From assembly GCA_032622095.1 (NCBI GenBank), contig CP136065.1:97597343-97661342 (forward strand): DNA of 64,000 nt. Reading direction: 5' to 3'. The notes under the pieces were generated by a model. That model ran no database searches, was not told where the DNA came from, and saw nothing but the letters and a program-made list of their open reading frames with translations. Below are positions 23,930-36,362 of the stretch, piece after piece (position 1 is the stretch's first letter; each line of letters begins with the position of its first letter). The stretch is from Siphonodentalium dalli (lineage: Eukaryota > Mollusca > Scaphopoda > Gadilida > Siphonodentaliidae). A program made the position numbers and the translations under genes.

Positions 23930-25186
23930 GACTATTTTTTTTCTTCCACATCTATTGACGTGATGCACAAGTATTCAACGGAATCCCAGCCATTGCATAC
24001 ATAGTATTGTACAGGTGCCTCTTGTGGAATACAAGCCGGATTTATTTTTGTTGACGTTGCCAAGAAAGATGACGTATATTACATCAACGATCCGTTTTGG
24101 GTGGTGCGATCATGCCCATTGAGGTGTTTTGCAATACATTCTTGTATCTTGTATCTCACCGAATAAAGGAATTAAAGGAATAAGTCACCATGACTTCTAC
24201 CCCGTACATTCGCTATAGTCATATAGTCAAGATATTTGATACTAATTAGGACATATTCATTACTGGCAATTCAACAGACTTAAATCATAATAAATGTAGC
24301 TATAGTATCAATGGTGGTGACAGTCGTGGATTGAAGTTATATGTATGACACAATGGTGTAGAATAAATACAGAACACAACTTGCATCACATAATCATAAT
24401 CTCCAATATTTTATCAAACTCGTTGCAGACGGCGCATATAGCTACATTTCGTTCACGCTAAACATAGCCTTGTGCCACCCGCCACTGAGTCATTCGATAA
24501 ACGATTCACGACTAAGATGCCAATTGTGTTCTGGTCTATTTATATATAAAAAACTTTCCCATATGCCACATTTATCGAGATTTTTCTGAAATGTTCATCT
24601 GCGTAATTACTTCCTGTATATTAAAGATGCATAATCCAAATTAACGCTCCCAAATTACTATTTTTTTGGCTTCGTGTGTAACAAATATTTGATTCGAGTC
24701 GAGGAATTAACCACCCATCAAAGGTCAGAGTGATCAGATATCGATTTTTGAAATCTATTATTTTTCACTGCCGGTACATTTTAGTGGCCTGGACAAAAGT
24801 CGACGAGCTGACGGTCTCGGAACAGATTGCAGATGAAGATGGAAAACTCTAAAATAAATTAAGTGGCATTCGTTGAAAAAAATGTTGATAAATAACAGGT
24901 TTGGGCAATTTTATACTATATTTGACGGTGTGGTTAGCACTATTTTTGGACAATTAATCGATTCTGATAACTGAAGCGGCATTTCAATTTTTTTTTATTG
25001 TTGTTGGAATCTGATGGTATGGGGACCATCGAATCGGATTGAGAACCTTTAATTAATTAGTCAATGGACTCGTGACTGCATGGACATTCAGAAATAAAAT
25101 GTCTAGCCCTCCTCTGACTATCCAGTCACTCGCCTGACATAATTCTGCAACGATTTCAGAGTCGACTTTCTTTAATTATCTTTCAG
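23930..25186. other. No gene seen; one dispersed repeat
   Basis: 24880-25030 is the partner of the repeat at 8360-8530. The rest shows no supported coding sequence. The last bases are the polypyrimidine tract and AG of the first recognised receptor exon. Confidence 0.5.
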
Positions 25187-25392
25187 AAAGATCAGAATAA
25201 CAGATTCTTGAGGCTGGCACCTACGATGAATCACCACGCCCAGGCAACCTTAGCTTTACTTAAACTGTATAATTGGACACAGTTTGCTGTAGTAACCTCA
25301 CAGCATTCCGGATACGAAGAATACGTCCTATCCATCAAGGAGATGCAAAAGCAGCATAAACAGAGGCGAACACTCGGCTCGTCATTTGGAGA
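25187..25392 (+). CDS. GRIN2: GluN2-like exon A: amino-terminal domain
   Basis: The exon starts after TTATCTTTCAG and ends at GA|GTGAGT. It encodes about 68 residues, beginning KDQNNRFLRLAP and containing LLKLYNWTQFAVVTS and a GYEEYV segment. This matches the bilobed amino-terminal domain of GluN2, where a similar 'DW..F..VT....GY..F' pattern occurs. It has one N-glycosylation sequon (NWT). It enters in phase 0 and leaves two bases of a codon that the next exon completes. The intron that follows is 8.35 kb and contains the Helitron-like array. The preceding exons are not identified. Confidence 0.88.
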
Positions 25393-26842
25393 GTGAGTAA
25401 TAGATTACACGTAACGTGTGTCGGAAGGAAAAGGCATATTCATGACACCCATCCACCAGTTCTGACAGTTAAATGTTATATACATGGCACAGTAGTACAA
25501 ATTAGGCTGCTTCATTTGACCAGTGGGTTTTTTCAAACTTTGCTTCCAAGTTTTGAACATGACAAAATGCCCGACTTACATGTACCTGAACATTTTCCTT
25601 CTTGGTGCACCTAGCGGCTTTGTAGTTTTTGTAAAGTTGACTTGTTCATTCGAAAATGTCACCACTTGCCCTACCATAACATGAGTTATTTTAGTCATAT
25701 TCTGATTAGCAGGTAGGCCCTACATATAAAGATGTTCTCGAAAAATTATTGACCGTTTAGATACTTTTATAAATGTGTTTGTATGAAAGTATTAGTTAAA
25801 ATTATTTATGGTTATCTGAAACTGAAAGTAATGAGCAACACTTTAAAAAAAATAAAAATAAAAAGGATGGATGCCAGAAAATTGCAGTAAAAACGTATAC
25901 ATACATAAAATAGTAGAACATTGGGTTGGTTGGTGCCGAAAGTGCTGATTTATGACCCCCTACCCCTGCCAACTTGCCGGTATATTATTAACATGGGGTG
26001 TTTTGTTGCGGTAGAATTTTTAATTGGGTAAACAGGTGTGTGCATACTTCAAATGAGTTAAGAATTAATAGGAAATAAATGTCATAGCATTGTAATATCT
26101 GGAGGCAAATCTTGATTGCGCGAGGGAATTATATTTTAGATAACTAGATTTTAATCACAAATAAATAAATCATTATATAGAATATAATTTTCACCGTTTA
26201 TAGATATATATACCTGGATGTCAAAATATGGAATTATACTCAAAACAAAATATTAAGTTTCATATGTGGAGTTAATTTCTAACATGAAGGCGACCATTCC
26301 CCACCATCGATACCACAACGCAACTGAGAATAAGACATGTTGGCCATAAGAAAATACCGAGGCATTGTGAGTCGGCTGCTAGTTAGGCGTACAGACAGAC
26401 GGAAGGAAAGTTGGATAGGCGGAAAATTTAAATCATGTAATGTGTGGTGCACAGATATGGAAATTAAACCTGTACAGTATAGCAATATACGATTCGACAT
26501 TACTTTATTTTCCACAGCTGGCTCCAAATAAAAGAGTCTTAATCTCGTAGCCTTGAGGTCGTGTGATTCATATTCGTATTCATATCTATAGCGAGTGTGA
26601 CATTAATTAGATTAGAAAACGACTTCTCGTGAACACAAGTTAATGAAATTTCAATTTCTGGTCTCACAATCGTCGTTGTCATAGTCGACTACTCGGCGTT
26701 GTCAATTGAGTGCGATGATATCCCCAACAAATATGGACACAGCGCCATCAATCACAGAACTGAGGTTAACATCAGTTGTGAAAAATCAACCAAAGACGTA
26801 TGGCTATGTTATTATTTGGTTTCCACTCAATTTTATAGGACA

Positions 26843-27348
26843 TCTCATATATATTTTGAAGACCTCTGTCTGTATGTCTGTCTGTCTGTCTGTCTGTCAT
26901 TTATACAAATCTACGATTCTCGACCGATCGGGACGAAACTTGGTACGTGTGTGTAGTTTGACCAGGCGGTCGTCGTTGTCGTATTGGCGAGCCCGTGCGG
27001 CGCCCGTTTCGCGCATGCGCAGACGAGATCTCGGAAACGGGTGGAGCTATCGACTTGAAATTTGCTATGTGAATGTATCTTGCCCCGGATACGAATTTTA
27101 TCGGGTCGCCGAGCCCGTGCGATGCCAGCTTCGCGCATGCGCAGACGAGATATCGGAAACGGGTGGAGCTATCGACTTGAAATTTGCTATGTGAATGTAT
27201 CTTGCCCCGGATATGAATTTTATTGGGTCGCCGAGCCCGTGCGACACCAACTTCGCGCATGCGCAGACCAGATCTCGGAAACTGGTGGAGCTATCGACTT
27301 GAAATTTGGTTTTTGAATAGCCCGGACAACGTCGGGCTCATCGGCTAG
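26843..27348 (+). mobile_element. Helitron-like unit 1
   Basis: Begins TCTCATATATATTTTGAAG directly after an A and ends CTAG, with a GCCCGGACAACGTCGGGC hairpin about 10 bases upstream. It contains a (TCTG)n tract and three internal subrepeats of about 122 bp. TC start, hairpin plus CTAG end and an A/T flank are Helitron hallmarks. No Rep/helicase is encoded. Confidence 0.7.
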
Positions 27349-27732
27349 TCTCCTATATATTTTGAAGACCTCTGTCTGTCTGTCTGTATGTATGTCTGTA
27401 TGTCATTTATACAAATCTACGATTCTCGACCGATCGGGACGAAACTTGGTACGTGTGTGTAGTTTGACCAGGCGGTCATCGTTGTCGTATTGGCGAGCCC
27501 GTGTGGCACCCGCTTCGCGCATGCGCAGACCAGATCTCGGAAACGGGTGGAGCTATCGACTTGAAATTTGGTATGTGAATGTATCTTGCCCCGGATATAA
27601 ATTTTATCGGATCGCCGAGCCCGTGCGACGCCAGCTTCGCGCATGTGCAGACCAGATCTCGGAAACGGGTAGAGCTATCGACTTGAAATTTGGTTTTTGA
27701 ATAACCCGGACAACGTCGGGCTCATCGGCTAG
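27349..27732 (+). mobile_element. Helitron-like unit 2
   Basis: Directly abuts the CTAG of unit 1 with its own TCTC start. Two internal subrepeats, same terminal hairpin and CTAG. Confidence 0.7.
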
Positions 27733-28104
27733 TCTCATATATATTTTGAAGACCTCTGTCTGTCTGTATGTTTGTCATTAATACAAATCTACGATTCTCG
27801 ACCGATCGTGACGAAACTTGGTACGTGTGTGTAGTTTGACCAGGCGGTGGACGTTGTCGTATTGGCGAGCCCGTGCGGCGCCCGCTTCGCGCATGCGCAG
27901 ACGAGATCTCGGAAACGGGTGGAGCTATCGACTTGAAAGTTGCTATGTGAATGTATCTTGCCCCGGATACGAATTTTATCGGGTCGCCGAGCCCGTGCGA
28001 CGCCAGCTTCGCGCATGCGCAGACCAGATCTCGGAAACGGGTGGAGCTATCGACTTGAAATTTGGTTTTTGAATAGCCCGGACAACGTCGGGCTCATCGG
28101 CTAG
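27733..28104 (+). mobile_element. Helitron-like unit 3
   Basis: Directly abuts unit 2. Two internal subrepeats. Ends CTAG followed by T, completing the A...T flank of the whole array. Confidence 0.7.
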
Positions 28105-28596
28105 TTATATATATTTTCTCAACTCTAAAGACGAATTTCACATAGTGATGTGTGTAAATCCAAAACAACTGATCTATTTGTGTCAACGATTATGTATTGT
28201 TGTGCTAACTGCCTAATGCTGAACTCTCTACCGATTATCGAATCGAAGATCGCCGTACCTAATAGAAATATAATACAGTCTAACTTACACTGCCATATAA
28301 TTGCCTCAGATCTGAGGAGAAACACAGTGCAAGGCCATTAAAATTATTCCTTCCACAACACAGTTCCTGGGCATATACGCTATACTGAATATGTGGTACA
28401 TAACTGTCTATATTTCTGGAATTATTCATTTCTTAATGTTTTTTTCGTGTTTATCGCATCAGCCTGGTCGCAGAATGGTTAAATTGCCGCAGCACCGTGG
28501 TTGTCAAGCCGCAGAATCGTGGAATTGGTCGTAGAATCGTCGAAACGATTGTGCCGTGTGATGTTGTTAACATATTTGATTAGATACCAGTCTTAT

Positions 28597-29085
28597 TGTC
28601 CCCCGAAAAATTAATTTTCGGGGGACTATAGAAACGGGGTCCGTCCGTCCGTCACACTTTTGAGTACCTTCATGGTGTAATCATCTCCTCCTACAGATTT
28701 CATCCCAGAGATTTGAAACTTCAGAATATTGTTGCCCATATATTGAAGATGTGCAAAATGTATTTCGATGACGGAAAAATTATTTTTGATGGAGTTATTA
28801 ACCCTTTTCGACTTAGAAAATTTAAACACTTTTTTTATAATTTTAAGTACGAGGGTACCTTCATGGTGTAATCAACTCCTCCCACAGTTTTCATCCTAGA
28901 GATTTGAAACTTCTGAATATTGTTGCCCATATATTTAAGATGTGCAACATGTATATAGATGACGAAAAAATTATTTTTTGACGAGTTATTAACCATTTTC
29001 GACTTAGAAAAATTTCAACATTTTTTATAATTTCTTTAACAAAGCGGCATCGACTTGCCATATTGTCGGGGGACACTGTGGTCGG
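28597..29085. repeat. Repeat with CCCCCGAAAA hairpin and two internal tandem units
   Basis: Opens with a hairpin of CCCCCGAAAA against TTTTCGGGGG (28600-28625). Two units of about 195 bp follow (TACCTTCATGGTGTAATCA, GAGATTTGAAACTTC, GTTGCCCATATATT), and it ends near GTCGGGGGAC. No coding sequence. Confidence 0.7.
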
Positions 29086-29094
29086 CTGACCTTT

Positions 29095-30615
29095 TATTAG
29101 AATAATAATCAGTTAATTATAAGAAATGGTTGGGCCGAACCCAAATTCTAAATTGTCAACTTGACCTGTATGTTTATGTGATTAATCCACTTACTAAATG
29201 CGAAACCTATAGGATAATCATAATTTGAGTTATCATCAGGACAACAAAATAACAAGAAAACCATAGTCAGAAATGGTAACGCCCACAAGATCATATTATT
29301 AGCCTTATATAAAATATACAGGTTTCATGTATGCACCACCTCAGGTTCCGGTAAAACGACTAATCCTTCAAATTATTTCAACAACTATGGTTTATCACTG
29401 AATGTTTCTCATTCACCACACCAGAAAGCTTCTAAATGCAGACCAAAAATCTGCTAATCAGATTAAAACACCCCCGATACTTCACAATACGATCTTTAGT
29501 CTACATTCCAACTGAGACATATGTCATCACCAGTGTTCGCTGTTATATTATGCATTGTGTTCCTGCAATAAAATCTTCAAGAGTGGCTCAGCCATTGCTC
29601 ACACCTAAATATCGAAAGCCATTAATGTGGTCATAAAAGGTACATACTGCTACTGCAACAATGAGACATCCGTGAAGATACATCCGCGAATGCATACATC
29701 CTGCAAAAAGTCTAACTGCTATGCAATATAGCAAGTACATTATAATTCAAAGTTACCCCATAGCTCCAATGACATCGCCAGAACAGGCTCGCCGTATATC
29801 CCCTAGAGGGCATAATTAGCAAATTCTAAGTCGAAAAGGGGCATAACTCCAACTGAAATGGTCGAACCTGATCCAGATTTGAAAATGATCAGGACTTTCT
29901 CATATGAAGGCCATGCATGAGCGCTTTGGATGGATGTGCAGATGGCCCGACTAGACATACGGACACAATTAATTACATAATGCCTGTGAGCCCTTTTATA
30001 TGAGATTCTGGTGGTCAGATATTGACTTTCAAATTGGGAGCTTTTAATATTTTGAATATATTTCAGCCTAGCAAAAATTCCAATTGATCATCTCTGATCG
30101 TTTCCAAAAGCAGTATATAATAAAGAGTGTTCTCAATTATGATAGTTTGTTTTCAACGTAAACATTTGAATGTTTTTTTGTTTTCTTTGGCACCCAACAC
30201 TTTAAAGATGCACAGTCCGATTTACATCAAATTAGTTGAAATTAAAAGTTTCAGCTTACAATTAAGGCAGAAGAGAAATAGAAAATACTTGCAATCACCA
30301 TTATTTGTACTCATGGCCAAGGCATCGTGAAAACACACGCATCCATCAGCTTCATGTTGAAAACAAATACAAACTGTCATAATTCAGAATGCTCTTTATT
30401 ACTAACCGTATTTGGTCGAAGGAAGCGTGGATGCTCTTTATAAGAGATGACCATTGAAATTTGTGCTGGGATGAAAAAAAATTCAAAACTTCCCTTTTTG
30501 AAAGTCGTTATTTGGCCATCAAAACATAATATTATTCGTCTCATGGGCATGATCTAATTATTTTCTGGTATGGAACATATACATATGGTTGTTAGTCAAA
30601 TCGGACACGGCATCT
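29095..30615. other. Intronic repeats, no gene
   Basis: 29240-29690 is the partner of 20920-21260. 29790-29960 belongs to the GGGCATAACTCC-type family also seen at 44700-45060, 46360-46510 and 49910-50110. Near-matches to AACGCTCTTTATT occur at about 30122, 30388 and 30431. Nothing else is recognised. Confidence 0.5.
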
Positions 30616-30854
30616 TTAACCCTTTCATGACGGAAGCTGCAGCATTAAAGATCCTGTGCCAGTGCGTTATCTTATATATGCGAATGCATATATAAGAGAA
30701 TGCACAGCGTACAAGGTCAAGGTAATTATGTTTAGACCAATGGTCTCTCTTATATATGTGAGGCTCCCTATGGGAGAGTAGTATATTTCTAAGAGAATGC
30801 ATTGGCACAGGGTTTTCACAAAATTTCAGGAAGCTCCAGTCATGGACGGGTTAA
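30616..30854. mobile_element. TTAA palindromic MITE, copy 1
   Basis: TTAACCCTTTCATGACGG...GGACGGGTTAA with repeated inverted TCTCTTATATATG blocks. TTAA at both ends suggests piggyBac-type mobilisation. Seven relatives lie in the receptor introns. Confidence 0.75.
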
Positions 30855-31084
30855 ATGATCACCTATCACAAAGAATGAGTTTCCTTACCCATGTTGGTAA
30901 TATTAAAGAGTGTTCCAAAACTGTCTTTATATGCTTATTGTCATCATATTAATGTCATAATTTGGATATTTTTTGTGAATTCTTTGCTATGGTAATTGAA
31001 CTGGAACTCTACGTGAATGAATTTGTCTAGGGAATAGAGATCCCGAGTACCATATTTTGACAGAACCATGAACCTGTGTAACCT

Positions 31085-31455
31085 CTTAACCCATTCTATA
31101 CTAAATGGATTCTCCCGCTCAGTTATACAACATACAGTGGCATGGTCAATTATTCATTGGAAGGGGTATTCAGATAATAAAACAGACAACAGACATGAAA
31201 AAGAAAATACAAGAGCAGAATTATAATTATATTCATAGATGGGAAATGTTCAGATAATACAGTAATGCCCTAATTAATCGACTGCTTAACCACAGCAGAA
31301 TTATGGGTAACTTTTCAGGATTTAGTCGGAAATATGGCTTGTTGCCATTCATCGGAAAGCTCTCGGGGAGATACTGTAGGTTTGAACAACAAACGATGCT
31401 AAACTTATTATCTGAACATTTCCTATGGGAATCACTCATCAAGGAGTGTTTAGTA
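31085..31455. repeat. TTCTATACTAAA-family element interrupted by the mariner-type MITE
   Basis: The element shares AACCCATTCTATACTAAA, GGGAAATGTTCAGATAAT and its inverse ATTATCTGAACATTTCC, and TTTAGTATAGAA. The MITE lies inside it. Other members: 32440-32475, 39110-39380, 47810-48050, 49045-49290, 49365-49605, 50185-50335. Confidence 0.65.
31259..31378. mobile_element. Mariner-type MITE, one arm plus right tip
   Basis: TACAGTAATGCCC and one full arm, then a jump to TACTGTA: an internal deletion derivative. Confidence 0.8.
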
Positions 31456-32007
31456 TAGAAGGGATTCAAATACTGCATATGAGTAAGACAACAGATAATG
31501 ATAGTAGTAGTCCTACTATGGGAATGTTTATGATGACTTTTATGCTTTCTGTGTCCACATAGCACATCCTCTGGGAGCCTAGATCGGTTTACATTTTTCT
31601 CAATGGATTAATTTATCTTGGTTATATGTGGATTCTATTCCCTGATTTGTATTCTTTTTTTCAACATTGTTTCATGTTGTGTATAAACTATGGATCTTAA
31701 TAGAAAATTGTGACCCTTTTGGGAATATGAAAGTGTTTCTTCCTCATCTTGCCTTTATTCCATCCCATTACGAGATAGTGGGTATAGTTCATTACAATCC
31801 CAAAGGTCTACTAGCACGCATGGCGCTAGCTGCTATGTTTTACATTCATACCAACAGTATCTTAACTGCAAGACATATTATATTACAGCTTCTGATACTA
31901 GTAAATAACATTTCAAGTGGCATAGGTGTTCAAGGTTGCATCATATTATACATAAATTATATATGCTTGTGATGTAATGTAAATGGATTCTTCAATTTAT
32001 ATCATGT

Positions 32008-32274
32008 TTAACCCTAGCTCCATGACTGGAGCTTCCTGAACTTTTACAAAAACCTTGTGCCAATGAATTCTCTTATATATGTGAGTCTCCCATAGGGAAC
32101 TTCGCATATATAGGAGAATACATTGGCTGAAGAATATTTACATTGACCTTGTAAGCCAGTGCATTCTCTTATATATGGAAGACTCCCTATGGGAGACTCA
32201 CATATATAAGACAATGCACTGGCACAGGATCTTTAATGCTGCACTAATGCAGCTCTCGCCCATGAAAGGGTTAA
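32008..32274. mobile_element. TTAA palindromic MITE, copy 2
   Basis: Full-length, with TTAA ends and a double palindrome of TCTCTTATATATGTGAG and CTCGCATATATA blocks. The right end reads CATGAAAGGGTTAA. Confidence 0.8.
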
Positions 32275-32529
32275 GATTTAATTCTAATTGGATTCTCCCA
32301 CCAAGTTAAAAAAAAGTGTACATCGGAATGGTCTATTATTGATTTGGATGGATGTACAGGTAATATGAACACACAACAGATATAATACAAGTACAGGAGT
32401 CCTGGTTATTAGACATAAAGTTTGTTGAACTTATTATCTGAACATCAATGAGTATATTTAGTACAGAAAGGGTTAGTGAAATGAGATATAATGATGGTCA
32501 AACGCAGCAGAGCAATTGAACAGATATTA

Positions 32530-33700
32530 ATAGTGGCACCTGCCTATGTAAATTAAAAACGTCAAATTAAAATAAATAGGTGTTAAATAATAATCAATAA
32601 GTCAATTCAAACTTAATAGAAGTCAAATGAAGTCAAAGTAAAAGATGTTGAATAACAGTCAACAAGTCAATTCCAACTTAACATAAGTCCTTTTATAATC
32701 AATATACGTCCAATGTAAATTAATAATGGCCAAATTACAGACAATAAGGCCCGTTTATATGTCACGCCAAACACGGGTCATGCTGTCTTCCCCTGGCTCG
32801 ATATTGGTGCATCTCTGGCTCGTGTTACGTTTGTTTGATTTACACGTCGAGCCAGCTGGCACGTTCTGTAATCGTATATTTCGAAATAATTTAGCATTTC
32901 TGATACAAAATGCCGTCTGCTATAATCATTTCCCTTGCAAAGTTCATGAAAAATGGCCGTGATAGTGTCATCTGACAATGTACTATAAACTGGCCCTCTT
33001 GGTGTATTTATTTATTCTTCTATATAGTGCATGAATCTCATAATTTACACTTTCGTTGGTTTCAAAATCGGGATCTTGTCATTCATCTCCCTTGAACCTT
33101 TGTATATATCTCCGCAATATATTTATTCCCAGATTTCGGGAAACGTCCTTTGTCAGTCAATACATGCATGTCCCCTTATATAGTACCGTGCAATTGCATT
33201 CAATGCATATATTTACAACGGGTCGCGCTAGGATGACTCAGAGATGACGTAATGCGCATGCTCTCCACCAAAGGGGTCCTAAATGGGGAGTGATTTTCCC
33301 TGAATCATTTTAGCGCGACCCGTCATATAAAACAGCGTCGAGCCACAGATGTGTAACACGTTGGCACCAGACGTGTAGCACGTCGGGTCGTGCCAGAGAA
33401 ATTCTGACGAGCCAGTTGGTTTTATACGCCGTGCTCGATCCAGTGGCGCTATCTTGGACATTGTCATTTCACACTAATTAGGCTGGCTCGACCCATGTCT
33501 GGCTCGACGTATAAAACGGGCCTTAGTCAATTCCAATATAACAGAAGTCATTTTAAATTTAATATGTGTCAAATATAAATTAATAAACGCCGAATTACAG
33601 CCAATAAGTCAATTAAAACTTAACAGAAGTCCATTTAAAAGTAATATACATCAAATGTAAACTATAAAGTCCGAATTGCAGCCACTTAGTGATATAATAA
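32530..33700. repeat. Degenerate minisatellite split by a Harbinger-like MITE
   Basis: Units of about 80 bp with AATAAGTCAATT, AACTTAA(C/T)AGAAGTC and AATATACGTC(A/C)AATGTAAA occur at 32560-32747 and resume at 33523-33700. Confidence 0.7.
32748..33522. mobile_element. 775-bp Harbinger-like MITE
   Basis: GGCCCGTTTATATGTC...GACGTATAAAACGGGCC ends with TAA on the left and TTA on the right, and multiple internal TGGCTCGAC repeats. The split minisatellite gives the pre-insertion sequence. A second copy is at 53143-54036. Confidence 0.75.
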
Positions 33701-33743
33701 TATATCATGGAAACACTAACTATAATATTTATTCTTTTTTCAG

Positions 33744-33857
33744 AGTAAACATTCTAGCATCTGTATCATTTGATGCCAGTTCTAAAGTCACGATTAGAGA
33801 AAGTTTGATGAAATTGAATGAAACAGATACAAGGATTGTCCTTCTATATGCTAACAA
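33744..33857 (+). CDS. GRIN2: GluN2-like exon B: amino-terminal domain
   Basis: Acceptor TTCTTTTTTCAG, donor AA|GTAAGT. It encodes VNILASVSFD...TRIVLLYAN, the segment with a beta strand ending in a 'R-I-V-L-L' core typical of the periplasmic-binding-protein-like domain. One sequon (NET). The first base completes a Glu codon left open by exon A and the last two bases pass to exon C, so the reading frame is continuous. Confidence 0.88.
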
Positions 33858-34205
33858 GTAAGTTTGAGATATTTGAATTAGCTCAGACGTAAACCATCAG
33901 TTTCAAGTTGTGGTGTATTGATTGATTGGTTGGGGTTTAATGCCACTTTAAGCAACTATAAGACCGGACACATATGGCTAATCTAACATTGATTTCAATG
34001 GCTGATACACTCGTCGATCATGTGCAACAAACCACCTGCGAGTAACTGGCAACTCCACCAGATAACGATTTCGAGTTACAAAGTCCATGATGGAAAGATA
34101 TGGATTTGAACCCTCATCACCAGCGCATGTCTTTAAACATTTTGTTTTCTATCTATCAGTCTAGTCATATATGTATTTGTTTTTTTTAAACAGTTTTCAG
34201 TGAAT

Positions 34206-34390
34206 GTTTTTATTATTACAGGAGGCCTGCACCGGGATTCATCTTTAATAAGATTTTGAATGTTTTTGTTGTTACTGGAGGCTAGGAACCATGGATACAT
34301 CTTTAATAACATTTTGAATGTCATTGTTACTGGAGTGCTGGAACCATGTATACATCTTCAATAATATTTTGAATGCTGTTGTTAGCTCAA
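34206..34390 (+). repeat. 57-bp minisatellite, first block
   Basis: Units of GTTACTGGAGGC...GGAACCATGGATACATC...TTTGAATG, about three copies. Confidence 0.85.
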
Positions 34391-35075
34391 TTTACTTTGT
34401 TAAGTTTGAGCTATTGCTGTGGGTTGGTGTCCGTCCATCAACAATTTCCTTTGGCTCACCCTACAGGATGCATCCCTTATCAGATCATCACCAAACTTCA
34501 TATGGATCCTTGGGGTGACCTCTAGATTGGAGCCATCGATTTTTTTCCGAAATTCGTTAAAAAACATGGCTGCCGGCAGCCATTTTTAATTTCAAATTTG
34601 AATCCATTGGCACACTCTGCATCCTGCATTTATTAGAGAAATGTTTTGAAAATTTACAGGCATGTTTAGGATCAATTCTAGATCCGAGCCATCAAATTTT
34701 AGAGGAAAAACATGGCCGCTGGCAGCCATCTTGGATTTTAATCTTTGCATGACTAAATGCTTTGTCTCACATTACAGGCCACATCTCTCATCCGATCATC
34801 ACCAAACTTCATATGGATCTTCGGACTGACCTCTAGATGGGAGCCATAAATTTTTTCTGAATTTGTTATAAAACATGGCTGGCAGCAGCCATCTTGGATT
34901 TCAAATTTGAATCCATCCGCACTCCCTGCAACCCACATTTATTAGTGAAATGTTTCAAATGAAAATAATTTCATCTACACAATACAAGACCTTTACTGTA
35001 ACTTTCCTTCTTATCATTCTATTCATTACTCAGCAAGAAATAAACTCCTTCCAAAGTTGAGCTACAGTGTCATTG
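34385..35075. mobile_element. Short relative of the TTAGCTCAA composite
   Basis: Ends GTTAGCTCAA and CAAAGTTGAGCTAC are inverted. The interior holds about three units related, in opposite orientation, to the 18860-20122 array (GGCTGCCGGCAGCCAT, GATCATCACCAAACTTCATATGG). Confidence 0.6.
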
Positions 35076-35084
35076 ACACTTTCA

Positions 35085-35300
35085 TTGTTGTTACTGGAGG
35101 CTTGGAACCATGGATACATCTTTAAAAAGATATTGAATGTTGTTGTTGTTACTGGAGGCCTGGAACCATGGATACATCTTTAATAAGATATTGAATGTTG
35201 TTGTTGTTGTTACTGCAGGCCTGTATCCATGAATACATCTTTAATAAGATATTGAATGTTGCTGTTGTTACTGGAGGCCTGGAACCGTGGATTCATCTTT
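35085..35300 (+). repeat. 57-bp minisatellite, second block, next to receptor exon C
   Basis: Four units of TTGTTACTGGAGGC, TGGAACCATGGATACATC and TTTAATAAGATATTGAATG. The last unit ends about 30 bp before the exon at 35327. A stray unit occurs at 37208-37260. Confidence 0.9.
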
Positions 35301-35326
35301 AATGATTCCTCTGAATTATATTTCAG

Positions 35327-35487
35327 ACCAGAAACAATGTCTATCATGGAGGTAGCAGAGACTTTAGGTCTAACATCCAAAGAATATGCTTGGATTCTGT
35401 CACAGACATGTGTCGGGGATTCCTTCCAGCCCAGAGATAACCCCAAAGAATCTTCAGCTCCAAGAGCCTACTCCCTGGGTTCAATAG
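35327..35487 (+). CDS. GRIN2: GluN2-like exon C: amino-terminal domain
   Basis: Acceptor TATATTTCAG, donor AG|GTATGC. It encodes PETMSIMEVAETLGLTSKEY and AWILSQT, then a Pro/Ser-rich turn ending AYSLGSI. The 'A..LGL.....AWI' pattern matches the helix-strand after the hinge in NMDA receptor amino-terminal domains. A 57-bp minisatellite ends about 30 bp before the exon, and a palindromic TTAA MITE begins 13 bp after the donor, so this exon is tightly framed by repeats. Confidence 0.88.
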
Positions 35488-35500
35488 GTATGCAAATAGT

Positions 35501-35576
35501 TTAACCATTCCATGACTGGAGCTTCCTGATATTTTGCAAAAACCCTGTATCAATGTGTTCCCATAGGGAACCTCGC

Positions 35577-35610
<34 letters not shown>

Positions 35611-35769
35611 AGAGAATAAATTGGGCTAACATTATTTACCCTGACTTGGAAGCCAGTGCATTCTCTTATATATACGAGGCTCCCTATGAGAGACTCACAT
35701 ATATAAGAGATGTACTGGCACAGGATCTTTAATGCCGCACCAGCGCAGCTCCCGTCATGAAAGGGTTAA
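35501..35769. mobile_element. TTAA palindromic MITE, copy 3, next to receptor exon C
   Basis: Begins 13 bp after the exon C donor (GTATGC at 35488). Ends GAAAGGGTTAA. It includes a (TA)n expansion at 35578-35610. Confidence 0.8.
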
Positions 35770-36362
35770 GGAACAGGTATAAACAAAGAAACATATTCCG
35801 AATCCCTACATTGTTTATTCAAAGTTATAAATTTCCCCATTGGAACAGGTCAGAACATCAAAAAGTTCCCAGGTTTTGAACTGGTGGAATATATCATCTC
35901 TATGGACGTATGGTAGTTTCATGACATGATCTAGTAGCTAGGTATCAATTCAGTAATCAAATGGGTTAAATGTCTGATTGAGATGGATCAATCAATGGAA
36001 TTCCATGTATTGACCTAAAAAAACAAATGGTTCTTATTGAATTTTTCCATCCCTGTAGAATTGCCTGAGGCAACGCGAATCATAGAATGATCTTTCAGCC
36101 TGAGATGAACTAGACTTGAATATCCTTTTGATTATATTAGATTATTTCTGAACTGTCAGGAAGCAACAAGCATAAATCAGTCCCCGATGCCTAACAGTGT
36201 TTCTTCCATCCCTTGAGAGCTGACATTATATAATTTGAAATTTAGTAATCTTGTTGAGGAGGGATCATCGGTCCTTAACACTTTTATTGACTATTTGCAT
36301 AGAGATTATTTTTATGCAAATGACGCTTTTGTCATTGTCTGACCCAAGTGATCTCTCAAAGG

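Noticed and set aside
26699-28072. Several frames of 75-160 codons on both strands with repeated Arg/Ala-rich peptides
   Set aside because: They follow the GC-rich 122-bp subrepeats of the Helitron-like units and are not genes.
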